The notes beneath the pieces are model-generated. The model was not told where the DNA came from, ran no database searches, and saw only the letters and a list, made by a program, of their open reading frames with translations. A program made the translations under genes and the position numbers. A stretch of DNA of 64,000 nucleotides from Muribaculaceae bacterium (GTDB lineage Bacteria > Bacteroidota > Bacteroidia > Bacteroidales > Muribaculaceae), in NCBI GenBank assembly GCA_009775265.1, contig VSPG01000004.1, forward strand, positions 1 through 64,000, written 5' to 3'. Positions 32,770 to 40,280 of the stretch are shown one piece after another; position 1 is the first letter of the stretch, and each line of letters starts with the position of its first letter.

Positions 32770-33273
32770 ATGGAAACTGTATACCTCCACGGCACCCCGT
32801 GCCACACCTACGGATTCATGCCCGCTATAGGGACAAAAGCGCCATGCTACACCCTCGTCGACAAAGACCTCAAAGAAATAAGCTGCATGGATTTTCTCGA
32901 CAGACGGGTAGTTTTAAACATATTCCCAAGCATCGACACCGATGTGTGCGCAGCGTCAGTCAGGCGCTTCAATGTTGAAGCATCCGCACTTGAAAACACC
33001 ATGGTCATATGCGTGTCAATGGACCTTCCTTTCGCCCAAAAACGATTCTGCGCAGCCAACGATATTGAGAACGTTGTCGTCGCTTCGGCTTTCCGCTCGC
33101 CTATGTTCGCTCAAAAATTCGGGCTACAGATGGTCGACGGCCCCCTTGCAGGGCTACTCGCCAGAGCAGTCATAGTCCTTGACGAAGACAGACAGGTAAT
33201 TTATTCTCAGCTCGTAAATGAAATCACCACTGAGCCGGATTATCAAGCCGCCATCGCAGCATTGAAAAAATAA
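32770..33273 (+). CDS. tpx: Thiol peroxidase (atypical 2-Cys peroxiredoxin)
   Basis: Tpx (167 residues) reduces hydrogen and lipid peroxides using thioredoxin. The peroxidatic Cys60 lies in FPSIDTDVCAASVRRF and the resolving Cys94 in KRFCAAND, a spacing of 34 that fits the family (Cys61/Cys95 in E. coli). There is no signal peptide, so it is cytoplasmic. It is translationally adjacent to the degenerate thioredoxin-like gene. A bidirectional terminator follows. Confidence 0.95.
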   Translation: METVYLHGTPCHTYGFMPAIGTKAPCYTLVDKDLKEISCMDFLDRRVVLNIFPSIDTDVCAASVRRFNVEASALENTMVICVSMDLPFAQKRFCAANDIENVVVASAFRSPMFAQKFGLQMVDGPLAGLLARAVIVLDEDRQVIYSQLVNEITTEPDYQAAIAALKK

Positions 33274-33298
33274 CGCACAAATTTACATTATACGAAAA

Positions 33299-33340
33299 CA
33301 AGGCCGCTTCCTGACGTGTAATCAAGAAGCGGCCTTGTTT
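33299..33340. terminator. Bidirectional terminator between tpx and the ROK kinase gene
   Basis: CAAGGCCGCTTC pairs perfectly with GAAGCGGCCTTG. TTT follows on the plus strand and TTTTC on the minus strand, so both convergent genes can end here. Confidence 0.85.
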
Positions 33341-33358
33341 ATGGGATAAAAGAATCTG

Positions 33359-34408
33359 TTACTCAGCGATAGGAGCCAAAGGCGAAACCGGAGTCGCAGG
33401 TGCGGCAGGAGAGATAGGAGCCCCGGCAGCGCCTCCGGCAACGGCGGCAAGGGGTTTGGCCTCCCAACCGAGAGCGCTCGCGCCAAGCACGGCGGCATCG
33501 GCATCTTTAAGTTCGCTCAACAGCACTTTTGCCTTACCCTTAAACACGCTGAGCATGCTGCGCTCCATAGCCTCACGCAACGGACGCATAAGAAGTTCTC
33601 CGCTCTTGGCAAGACCGCCAAAAAGAATAAATGCCTCGGGAGAGGAGAACACCATCATATCGGCAAGAGCCTCACCCAAAATCGTGCCTGTATACTCAAA
33701 CACATCCTTCGCCAACTTGTCGCCGTTGATAGCTGCATCGTAAACATCTTTCGACGTAATCTGATCCACGGGCAGATTGCGCAGCGTAGAAGGCTCGGTG
33801 CGTATTTCCAAAAACTCACGTGCCGAACGGGCAACACCCGTAGCCGAACAATAAGCTTCAAGGCATCCGGTGCGTCCACAGCCGCACAGACGGCCATTGC
33901 TACGTTTAACGATAGTATGACCCAGCTCTCCGGCAAATCCGTCATGGCCATACACTACCTGACCATTGATGACAATACCGGAACCTACTCCTGTGCCGAG
34001 CGTAATCATTATGAAATCCTTCATACCTCGGGCTGCACCATAGGTCATTTCTCCTATAGCCGCCGCATTTGCGTCATTAGTCACAGCCACGGGTATACCG
34101 AATCTGGAGCTCACCATCTGAGCCAGAGGTATTGGCGACGGCCACGGAAGATTGGGCGCGTCCATTATCATGCCGTTATAATAATTGGCGTTAGGCGCTC
34201 CTATGCCGATGCCATGTATTTTGCCTTCGGCATCGTTGGCTTTGATAAGGCGGGAAGCTTCGTTATAAAGCTCGTCTATGTAATCTTCTACTTTGCTATG
34301 TTTTGCAGTTTTAATAGAATCGGAAGCAATGACTACACCGCGGGCATCCACAATACCGAACACGGTATTGGTGCCGCCTATGTCTATACCAAGAACGTAT
34401 GGTTTCAT
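33359..34408 (-). CDS. ROK-family sugar kinase (glucokinase-like)
   Basis: The 349-residue protein carries the ROK layout: ATP-binding GIDIGGTNTVFGIVDARG (about 7-24), catalytic Asp in VTNDANAAAIGE, a second phosphate loop GTGVGSGI, and the zinc-binding C-x-C-x4-C site (CGCGRTGC) with its His in GELGHT. Such kinases phosphorylate glucose or N-acetylhexosamines. Close relatives in this phylum are annotated as glucokinase. Residues ~318-349 are an Ala/Pro/Gly-rich tail (AAVAGGAAGAPISPAAPATP and beyond) not seen in ROK structures. Own promoter on the minus strand, monocistronic. Confidence 0.9.
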   Translation of the reverse strand: MKPYVLGIDIGGTNTVFGIVDARGVVIASDSIKTAKHSKVEDYIDELYNEASRLIKANDAEGKIHGIGIGAPNANYYNGMIMDAPNLPWPSPIPLAQMVSSRFGIPVAVTNDANAAAIGEMTYGAARGMKDFIMITLGTGVGSGIVINGQVVYGHDGFAGELGHTIVKRSNGRLCGCGRTGCLEAYCSATGVARSAREFLEIRTEPSTLRNLPVDQITSKDVYDAAINGDKLAKDVFEYTGTILGEALADMMVFSSPEAFILFGGLAKSGELLMRPLREAMERSMLSVFKGKAKVLLSELKDADAAVLGASALGWEAKPLAAVAGGAAGAPISPAAPATPVSPLAPIAE

Positions 34409-34443
34409 TCTATTATATTTATTTAAAGGTTAAGAGTTTATGT

Positions 34444-34476
34444 TGCAAATATAGTCATTTTCCACCAACCTGCAAA
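34444..34476 (-). promoter_or_regulatory. Promoter of the ROK kinase gene
   Basis: On the minus strand TTTG and TATATTTGC (34452-34444) are 19 to 20 bases apart, about 36 bases before the start. Confidence 0.75.
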
Positions 34477-34541
34477 AGAGTCGGGAACAGAACAAACGCA
34501 AAAATTGTGTAAATAAGACAAAAATACCATCTTATCTTAAC

Positions 34542-34572
34542 AAAAAAGGAGCGACGTTTCCGTCACTCCTTT
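34542..34572 (-). terminator. Terminator after tRNA-Thr
   Basis: AAGGAG-GACG pairs with CGTC-CTCCTT around TTTC. On the minus strand the stem is followed by CTTTTTTG. It begins two to three bases past the tRNA. Confidence 0.8.
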
Positions 34573-34574
34573 TG

Positions 34575-34647
34575 AGCCGCGAGTGGGACTCGAACCCACG
34601 ACCTTTTCGTTACGAATGAAATGCTCTACCAACTGAGCTATTGCGGC
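34575..34647 (-). tRNA. tRNA-Thr (anticodon CGT)
   Basis: The 73-base minus-strand cloverleaf has an acceptor stem GCCGCAA/TCGCGGC (one A-C mismatch), D arm TAGCTCAGTTGGTAGAGC, anticodon loop TTCGTAA with CGT, and T arm GTGGGTTCGAGTCCCAC. The anticodon reads ACG threonine codons. CCA is not encoded. There is an A-C mismatch at the base of the anticodon loop as well. Own promoter and terminator. Confidence 0.94.
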
Positions 34648-34665
34648 CTATCGCATCTTTGCGGT

Positions 34666-34674
34666 GCAAAGGTA
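34666..34674 (-). promoter_or_regulatory. -7 element of tRNA-Thr
   Basis: TACCTTTGC on the minus strand, about 18 bases before the tRNA. It abuts the stop codon of the DUF4270 gene, so the rest of the promoter lies inside that coding sequence. Confidence 0.7.
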
Positions 34675-36054
34675 CTAATAATTTATGGTTTGATTGCTAT
34701 ATGTGAACGAAATTTTTGTTTTCTCCAACGAAATTTTCGCCATGGCAGGCCCCTGCACATAAGGAACAATGGCACTTTCCGTGCTGCTATAGTCCCAATA
34801 GCTCGAGCCTGTGGTTTCGAACAGGACATCCACCGGACACAGACGGAAAGTCATGTCTTCAGCTGTGATTTCATCTTTTTCAAGCAAGTCAAGAAGATAC
34901 TTACGCATGCTGGCAAATGTATAGCAATGCTTATCAGTGTTGTATGCGGCATAAAACGATGTCTTATTGTCCGGCAACTGGTTGGAAGCAAAGAACTCGT
35001 CTTTCTTGCTGGCAAGGACAAGCAAAGCATATGGAGGAGCCCCGATACCTTCAGGATTGGACAGCGTATCGGCAGGAATAGTCATGGACAGAGTGTTTAT
35101 GACTGAACTCTCCCCTTTGTTTGCATTGTAGCTTGCAATGATTTCACGGGCAGGAAATGTCAATTCCACCTCCACTCCGGCGGGAGCCACAAGCATGTTT
35201 TCTCCGGAATTGAGCATTGCGGTAATCTCATCGCTCATTTCGAAGCGGATGTTGTTGTTTGTCACCACCTCGGGAGTAACCGCCATGTAATTTCCTATTT
35301 TATACACGGTAGTGTCTTTCTGCTTCGACTCATCAAAATAGGTGTGGTGATAGAACATACGCATCATCGTCTGAGATACGCGGCTGACACGGCCACGGCC
35401 ATAGCTGTTGCTTATATACACGCCTGGAAAGACGTTGGAAATAAATGCCTGGGGAGTGGCGAAGTTCTCAGGATTTGCTTTATACGCATTAAAAATGTCG
35501 CGAGCGAGTTTCTTGGGCATACCGACCTCTATGTACCTGTATGCCGATGCTGCAACCGTGTCGCTCTGCCCTACCGCCGACGCAGAATAGACCGCAGAGC
35601 CGAGACGGTCGGAGGAATCAAAATATTCAGCAGGCGAGAAGTTGCTGTATATTGGCGACGGCAACTCACGATTCAGACGATAGACGTCTATTCCCATCGG
35701 CACCACGCTGTCGCCGGTAAAGGCGTTTTTGTCCATGCGCAGCACCAGTTTAAGCGAGTCTATGTCGTCGGCCGTGATTCCTGTCGTGTCTATGGCAGAT
35801 GCCGCCATAAACTGCGTGACTACCGTAGAACTGAGCGAGCCGAACTCTTTGGAGTCTATGCTGCCTATAAGTTGTGTGAGCGTGCGCGACTGCACGGCAC
35901 CCATTTCCACCGTGTGGCCGGTCAGGGTAAATGTAGAGTCTATGACTATGCTGAGTTCGTCTTCGACGATAGTACTTCCTATGGAGCTCGTTTCCTCGCA
36001 TGAGCCGAATGCGAGCGCGGCGAGCGCGGCCGGAATTATGAGAAATCGCTTCAT
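34675..36054 (-). CDS. DUF4270 family lipoprotein
   Basis: The protein (459 residues from the Met at 36054) has a lipoprotein signal peptide ending in AFGSC and a long beta-rich body. Features of DUF4270 are SIGSTIVEDELSIVIDSTF near the start, PSPIYSNFSPAEYFD in the middle, and a C-terminal domain around NTDKHCYTFASMRKYLLDLL. The function of DUF4270 is unknown. In Bacteroidales it commonly follows the short glycogen-synthase gene, as here (30-base gap), and the two are likely cotranscribed. A Met at 36075 would add seven residues before the signal peptide and is not favoured. Confidence 0.8.
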   Translation of the reverse strand: MKRFLIIPAALAALAFGSCEETSSIGSTIVEDELSIVIDSTFTLTGHTVEMGAVQSRTLTQLIGSIDSKEFGSLSSTVVTQFMAASAIDTTGITADDIDSLKLVLRMDKNAFTGDSVVPMGIDVYRLNRELPSPIYSNFSPAEYFDSSDRLGSAVYSASAVGQSDTVAASAYRYIEVGMPKKLARDIFNAYKANPENFATPQAFISNVFPGVYISNSYGRGRVSRVSQTMMRMFYHHTYFDESKQKDTTVYKIGNYMAVTPEVVTNNNIRFEMSDEITAMLNSGENMLVAPAGVEVELTFPAREIIASYNANKGESSVINTLSMTIPADTLSNPEGIGAPPYALLVLASKKDEFFASNQLPDNKTSFYAAYNTDKHCYTFASMRKYLLDLLEKDEITAEDMTFRLCPVDVLFETTGSSYWDYSSTESAIVPYVQGPAMAKISLEKTKISFTYSNQTINY

Positions 36055-36084
36055 TGCAGATTTGTCGTTGGGCAATGTTATGAA

Positions 36085-36891
36085 TCAGAGAGAGGCGTAA
36101 AATTCCGCAACCTCGCCGGCATAATTCTCGGCCGACGGGCAAGAGAGGAAAGGCTTTCCACTTGCTTTGGCATATTCCACAAGAGAACTGTCCGCACCCG
36201 GCATCACCTCCATCACCGCATCGGCGTTGTCGATGGCTATACGCATCAGTGCGTGATAGTCCACGGGCGCTTCGCCAAGAACAGAAAGTTGCTCATCGGT
36301 GAACCCATCCATGCGAAGTTTCTCCACGAAGCGGGGATCAAGTGTGCCATCGAAAGCATCCGGCAACAGCGAAACCACTATTTTTCCGGTGCGGAACGAC
36401 GGATCTTCATTGTATTTATGCTTAAGATAGAGAGGGGTCAAGGCCGTTATCCAACCCGTGCAGTGCACTATTGATGCATCCCAGCGGAGTTTCTTTACCG
36501 TTTCTACAGAGCCGCGCACAAAGAACATGCTGCGCTCGTCGTTGTCGGACGCATGTGTCTCCGTTTCAAGGCCGTCGCCGGTGTGACGATAGAAATAATC
36601 ATCGTTGTCCATGAAATACACCTGCATACGAGTGGGCTGCAATGTAGCCACTTTTATTATGAGGGGATGGTCAGTGTCGTCTATGATGATGTTCATTCCG
36701 GAAAGGCGAATCACCTCGTGCAACTGATTGCGTCGTTCGTTGATAATTCCGTAGCGGGGCATGAAGGTGCGCACCTCTATTCCTTTTTCCTGTATGCCGC
36801 GTGGGAGCTCGCAGCACAGATTCGATATTGCATTCGCAGGCACATAAGGGTGGATTTCCTGCGATATGAACAGCACTTTTTTAACGTCCAT
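36085..36891 (-). CDS. Short glycogen/starch synthase (GT5 N-terminal domain only)
   Basis: The 268-residue protein (start MDVKKVLFISQEIHPYVP) matches the N-terminal domain of GT5 glycogen synthases, which bind the acceptor glucan. It has the N-terminal VLFISQEIHPYV motif, LPRGIQEKGIEVRTFMPRYG, and an IVHCTGWITALTPLYLK helix. The C-terminal ADP-glucose-binding domain (~200 residues) is absent, so the usual two-domain active site cannot form by itself. A short form of this length is common in Bacteroidales and often precedes DUF4270, which speaks for a real gene and not a truncation. The Met at 36891 is chosen; the longer frame starts in promoter sequence. Confidence 0.8.
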   Translation of the reverse strand: MDVKKVLFISQEIHPYVPANAISNLCCELPRGIQEKGIEVRTFMPRYGIINERRNQLHEVIRLSGMNIIIDDTDHPLIIKVATLQPTRMQVYFMDNDDYFYRHTGDGLETETHASDNDERSMFFVRGSVETVKKLRWDASIVHCTGWITALTPLYLKHKYNEDPSFRTGKIVVSLLPDAFDGTLDPRFVEKLRMDGFTDEQLSVLGEAPVDYHALMRIAIDNADAVMEVMPGADSSLVEYAKASGKPFLSCPSAENYAGEVAEFYASL

Positions 36892-36928
36892 TCGTGATGG
36901 CGGGTTTTCGATTCGTTTATAATATGCT

Positions 36929-36937
36929 GCAAAGGTA
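36929..36937 (-). promoter_or_regulatory. -7 element of the short GT5 gene
   Basis: TACCTTTGC on the minus strand, about 37 bases before the start codon. A good TTTG is not seen at the expected distance. Confidence 0.6.
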
Positions 36938-37025
36938 CTAATTATTTTGCAGACTTGTAGTCCGCCGGTCCGTATGCGCACTCCTTTTTTCGTTTTTTTA
37001 AGTTTATAATAAGAGTTGTGTGTAG

Positions 37026-37034
37026 TAATTTTGC
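37026..37034 (+). promoter_or_regulatory. -7 element of the dsbD-type operon
   Basis: TAATTTTGC, with GTTTA 19 bases upstream as an imperfect -33 box. It lies about 26 bases before the start codon. Confidence 0.65.
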
Positions 37035-37060
37035 ACTCGAAAACGAAAATTCCTCATTTT

Positions 37061-37522
37061 ATGAAAAAATATCTCATTGCGCTCGTCGCCGTCATGGCCG
37101 TGGTGATCGGCGCCGCCGCCTCCCAGCCGGTAAAATGGCGCACATCCGTGCGTATGACGTCGCCCACGGAAGGCACAGTCACGGTGCGGGCCATAATTCC
37201 GGAAGGATTCCATCTATATGGCATGAGCATGCCAGAAGGAGGCCCCAAAGCTACATCGCTTGATTTCACAGGCTCGCGCGGCATCACTCTGATAGGCTCC
37301 ACAGGATTCGCACCGGCACCGGTCACTGCACACGACGAAGCTTTCGGCTGCGACCTGCAATGGTGGGCCGGGCGCGTGGCGTTCACCCAGCGCTTCCGCC
37401 TCACCGAACCCAAGGAGGCGAAGGTCAACATCAAGATTTCATTCATGACCTGCAACGGCTCCAACTGTACGCCGCCGCAGACAGCAAACATATCAGCACC
37501 CATACCGGCCTATAAGCCCTGA
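37061..37522 (+). CDS. Stand-alone DsbD N-terminal domain protein
   Basis: The 153-residue protein has a signal peptide (MKKYLIALVAVMAVVIGAAAS) and one domain that matches the periplasmic N-terminal domain of DsbD, which passes electrons to periplasmic partners. The redox pair is Cys-x4-Cys in FMTCNGSNCTPP, and GFHLYGMSMPEGGP matches the cap region. The same domain opens the next gene, so the two arose by domain duplication or gain. It may act as an extra electron carrier. The start follows the promoter at a normal distance, and the next gene begins 7 bases after its stop. Confidence 0.85.
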   Translation: MKKYLIALVAVMAVVIGAAASQPVKWRTSVRMTSPTEGTVTVRAIIPEGFHLYGMSMPEGGPKATSLDFTGSRGITLIGSTGFAPAPVTAHDEAFGCDLQWWAGRVAFTQRFRLTEPKEAKVNIKISFMTCNGSNCTPPQTANISAPIPAYKP

Positions 37523-37529
37523 CGAATTT

Positions 37530-39497
37530 ATGAAATTCAAAAACATACTTTTCAGTATCATAGCATTGGGCTGTTTCGTCGCCTCCAATGCGCAACTGCC
37601 CGAACACGCATCGTGGAGCGCACGCATAGACAGCATCGCGCCTGACCGCGGCAACATAGTGCTCACAGCCGAGATGTCTGACGGATGGCATATATACGGC
37701 TTTGACAAGCCCACAGAAGACGCAAGCATGTTTCCGACGGAACTTTCCGTAGAACCATCCGACGGCCTCGAGCCGCTCGGCGACTGGACTCCTTCACGCC
37801 CGGCCGCCGAACATTTCGACAGCATGCTGCAACTGAAACTGACATGGTGGGACGGGAGCGTGAGTTTCACCATGCCGTTCCGAGTAGCCGACACTGCATC
37901 CAGCACTCCTATAAAAGTAAAAGCCGCATTCATGGTGTGCAACGCCCAAAGCTGCACAGCTCCGGCACGACGCACGTTCGACTTGAGATTCGGGGCTGGT
38001 ACGCCGGCAGCTGAAAGCGCACCGCAGAAAACTGCCGATAAAACGCCCGCGACAACAACATCCGTTCCTGCCGACGACAATGCCTGGTGGGCTCCGGTCG
38101 ATTCGGAAAACGCCTCTGACACGCTTCCGGCAAGTCCGCTTTCCCTTTTGGGGCTCGGATTCATCGGCGGCCTGATAGCATTGCTGACCCCATGTGTATG
38201 GCCCATGATTCCCATGACTGTCAGCTTCTTCCTTAAACGGGGCCGAAGCCGAAGCCGATCCATTGCCGACGCACTCATCTACGGCGCCAGCATAATCGTC
38301 ATATACCTGATTCTCGGAATTGCCATAACCCTTATATTCGGAGCCGGCAAACTCAACGAAATAGCTACAGGAGCAGTATTTAATGTATTGTTCTTCGTCC
38401 TGCTTGTAGTTTTCGCCATAAGTTTCTTCGGCGCGTTCGACATAAAACTGCCCTCGCGCTGGAGCAATGCAGTCGACGGCAAAGCAGAGAGCACCACAGG
38501 CGTGCTGAGCATCTTCCTGATGGCCTTCACTCTCGTGCTTGTCTCATTTTCCTGCACAGGCCCCATAATAGGCACCCTTCTGGTGGAAGCCGCATCTCAG
38601 GGCGAAGTGGCCGGCCCCGCGATAGGCATGGGCGGTTTCGCTCTCGGCCTGGCGTTGCCGTTTGCCATGTTTGCATTCTTCCCGTCCATGCTTAAAGAAA
38701 TACCGCGCAGCGGAGGATGGCTGAACAGCGTGAAGGTGGTGCTCGGATTCGTTGAATTGATTCTGTCGCTCAAGTTCCTTTCTGTGGCAGACCTCGCATA
38801 CGGGTGGCACATTCTCGACCGCGAAGTGTTCCTTGCCATATGGATTGTGCTGTTCGCCCTTTTGGGCATGTATCTGCTGGGCAAACTGCGATTCAGTCAC
38901 GACTCGCCCTCGCAGCACAGTTCTGTAGGTGGCTTCTTCCTTGCCGTGTGCTCGTTCAGTTTCGCAGTATATCTTTTGCCAGGCCTTTGGGGAGCGCCGC
39001 TTAAAGCCGTAAGCGCCTTTGCTCCGCCTCTGCACACTCAGGATTTCAACCTCTATGGCGGTCAGTTCCGCGAATTTGACGACTACGACGAAGGCATGCG
39101 CTATGCAGCCGAGCACAATATGCCCGTGCTTATGGACTTCTCGGGCTATGCCTGCGTGAACTGCCGCAAAATGGAAGGCGCCGTGTTCGACACCCCGGCT
39201 GTCCGCAGCATGGTGGAAGACAATTTCGTGCTCATCAAACTGATGGTGGACGACAAGACACGCCTGCCCAAGAGCTATACCGTCGAGGAAAACGGCCGCA
39301 CAGTAGACATCGAGACAGTCGGCGACCGCTGGAGCTATCTGCAGCGCCACAAATTCGGCAGTGCGACACAGCCCTATTACATCATGCTCGACAACGCCGG
39401 CATGCCGCTCGGCCCGTCGCGCAGCTACGACGAAAATGCCGCCGCATTCCTGCAATGGCTCGAAGGCGGACTTTCCAACTACGCACAAAAGCAATGA
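37530..39497 (+). CDS. dsbD: Thiol:disulfide interchange protein DsbD
   Basis: DsbD (655 residues) carries electrons from cytoplasmic thioredoxin to periplasmic substrates. After a signal peptide the N-terminal domain has the Cys pair in FMVCNAQSCTAP. The membrane part (about 205-470) has LTPCVWPMIPMTVSFF and FSCTGPIIGT, which hold the two membrane Cys. The C-terminal thioredoxin domain has Cys542-x-x-Cys545 (CVNC). All three redox pairs are present, so it should be fully active. mazG begins on its stop codon (ATGA overlap). Confidence 0.93.
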   Translation: MKFKNILFSIIALGCFVASNAQLPEHASWSARIDSIAPDRGNIVLTAEMSDGWHIYGFDKPTEDASMFPTELSVEPSDGLEPLGDWTPSRPAAEHFDSMLQLKLTWWDGSVSFTMPFRVADTASSTPIKVKAAFMVCNAQSCTAPARRTFDLRFGAGTPAAESAPQKTADKTPATTTSVPADDNAWWAPVDSENASDTLPASPLSLLGLGFIGGLIALLTPCVWPMIPMTVSFFLKRGRSRSRSIADALIYGASIIVIYLILGIAITLIFGAGKLNEIATGAVFNVLFFVLLVVFAISFFGAFDIKLPSRWSNAVDGKAESTTGVLSIFLMAFTLVLVSFSCTGPIIGTLLVEAASQGEVAGPAIGMGGFALGLALPFAMFAFFPSMLKEIPRSGGWLNSVKVVLGFVELILSLKFLSVADLAYGWHILDREVFLAIWIVLFALLGMYLLGKLRFSHDSPSQHSSVGGFFLAVCSFSFAVYLLPGLWGAPLKAVSAFAPPLHTQDFNLYGGQFREFDDYDEGMRYAAEHNMPVLMDFSGYACVNCRKMEGAVFDTPAVRSMVEDNFVLIKLMVDDKTRLPKSYTVEENGRTVDIETVGDRWSYLQRHKFGSATQPYYIMLDNAGMPLGPSRSYDENAAAFLQWLEGGLSNYAQKQ

Positions 39498-40279
39498 TAC
39501 ATACACGCGAAGAACGCATAGAAGCCCTCGGACGCGTCATAGACACACTTGAAATCCTGCGGGTAAAATGCCCGTGGGACGCCAAACAGACCAATGAAAG
39601 CCTGCGTCCGAACACCATCGAGGAAGTGTACGAACTTTCCGACGCCCTCATGAACGGCGACGTCGCCGACACACGCAAGGAACTCGGCGACGTGCTCCTG
39701 CACATCCTGTTCTACAGCAAAATCGCCGACGAAAAGGGACAATTCGACATCGCCGACGTGGCCGATGCACTGAACGACAAGCTTGTCTTCCGTCATCCGC
39801 ACGTGTTCGGACAAGTTCAGGCGGACGATGCGCAACAGGTGTCCGAGAACTGGGAAAAAATCAAACTACGCGAAAAAGGCGGCAACCGCACCGTACTGAG
39901 CGGCGTGCCGACGGCTCTCCCGGCGCTCATAAAAGCATTCCGCATCCAGGAAAAAGCCGCCAATGTGGGCTTCGACTGGGAAGAACGCTCACAGGTGTGG
40001 GACAAGGTGCGCGAAGAAATGGACGAAGTAGAAGAAGCCGTGGAGGGAAGCGACAAAAACCATCTTGAAGCGGAATTCGGCGACCTGCTGTTCTCCATTG
40101 TCAATGCCGCACGCCTTTACGGCGTCAACCCCGACACCGCCCTCGAACATACAAATGCCAAGTTCATGCGCCGCTTTTCGCACATAGAGGCTACGGCAGC
40201 CGCACAAGGGCGCTCCGTGACAGATATGTCTCTTGACGAAATGGAAGCGGCATGGCAGGACGCAAAGAGCCGAGAATAG
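39494..40279 (+). CDS. mazG: Nucleoside triphosphate pyrophosphohydrolase MazG
   Basis: MazG (261 residues) splits (d)NTPs to monophosphates and pyrophosphate and cleans non-canonical nucleotides. It has two tandem MazG domains: the first around EEVYELSDAL and RKELGDVLLHILFYSKIADE, the second around REEMDEVEEA and EAEFGDLLFSIVNAARLYG, with Glu/Asp metal ligands in both. The ATG at 39494 overlaps the dsbD stop; a longer frame from 39455 lies in dsbD and is not preferred. Confidence 0.95.
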   Translation: MIHTREERIEALGRVIDTLEILRVKCPWDAKQTNESLRPNTIEEVYELSDALMNGDVADTRKELGDVLLHILFYSKIADEKGQFDIADVADALNDKLVFRHPHVFGQVQADDAQQVSENWEKIKLREKGGNRTVLSGVPTALPALIKAFRIQEKAANVGFDWEERSQVWDKVREEMDEVEEAVEGSDKNHLEAEFGDLLFSIVNAARLYGVNPDTALEHTNAKFMRRFSHIEATAAAQGRSVTDMSLDEMEAAWQDAKSRE

Positions 40280-40280
40280 A

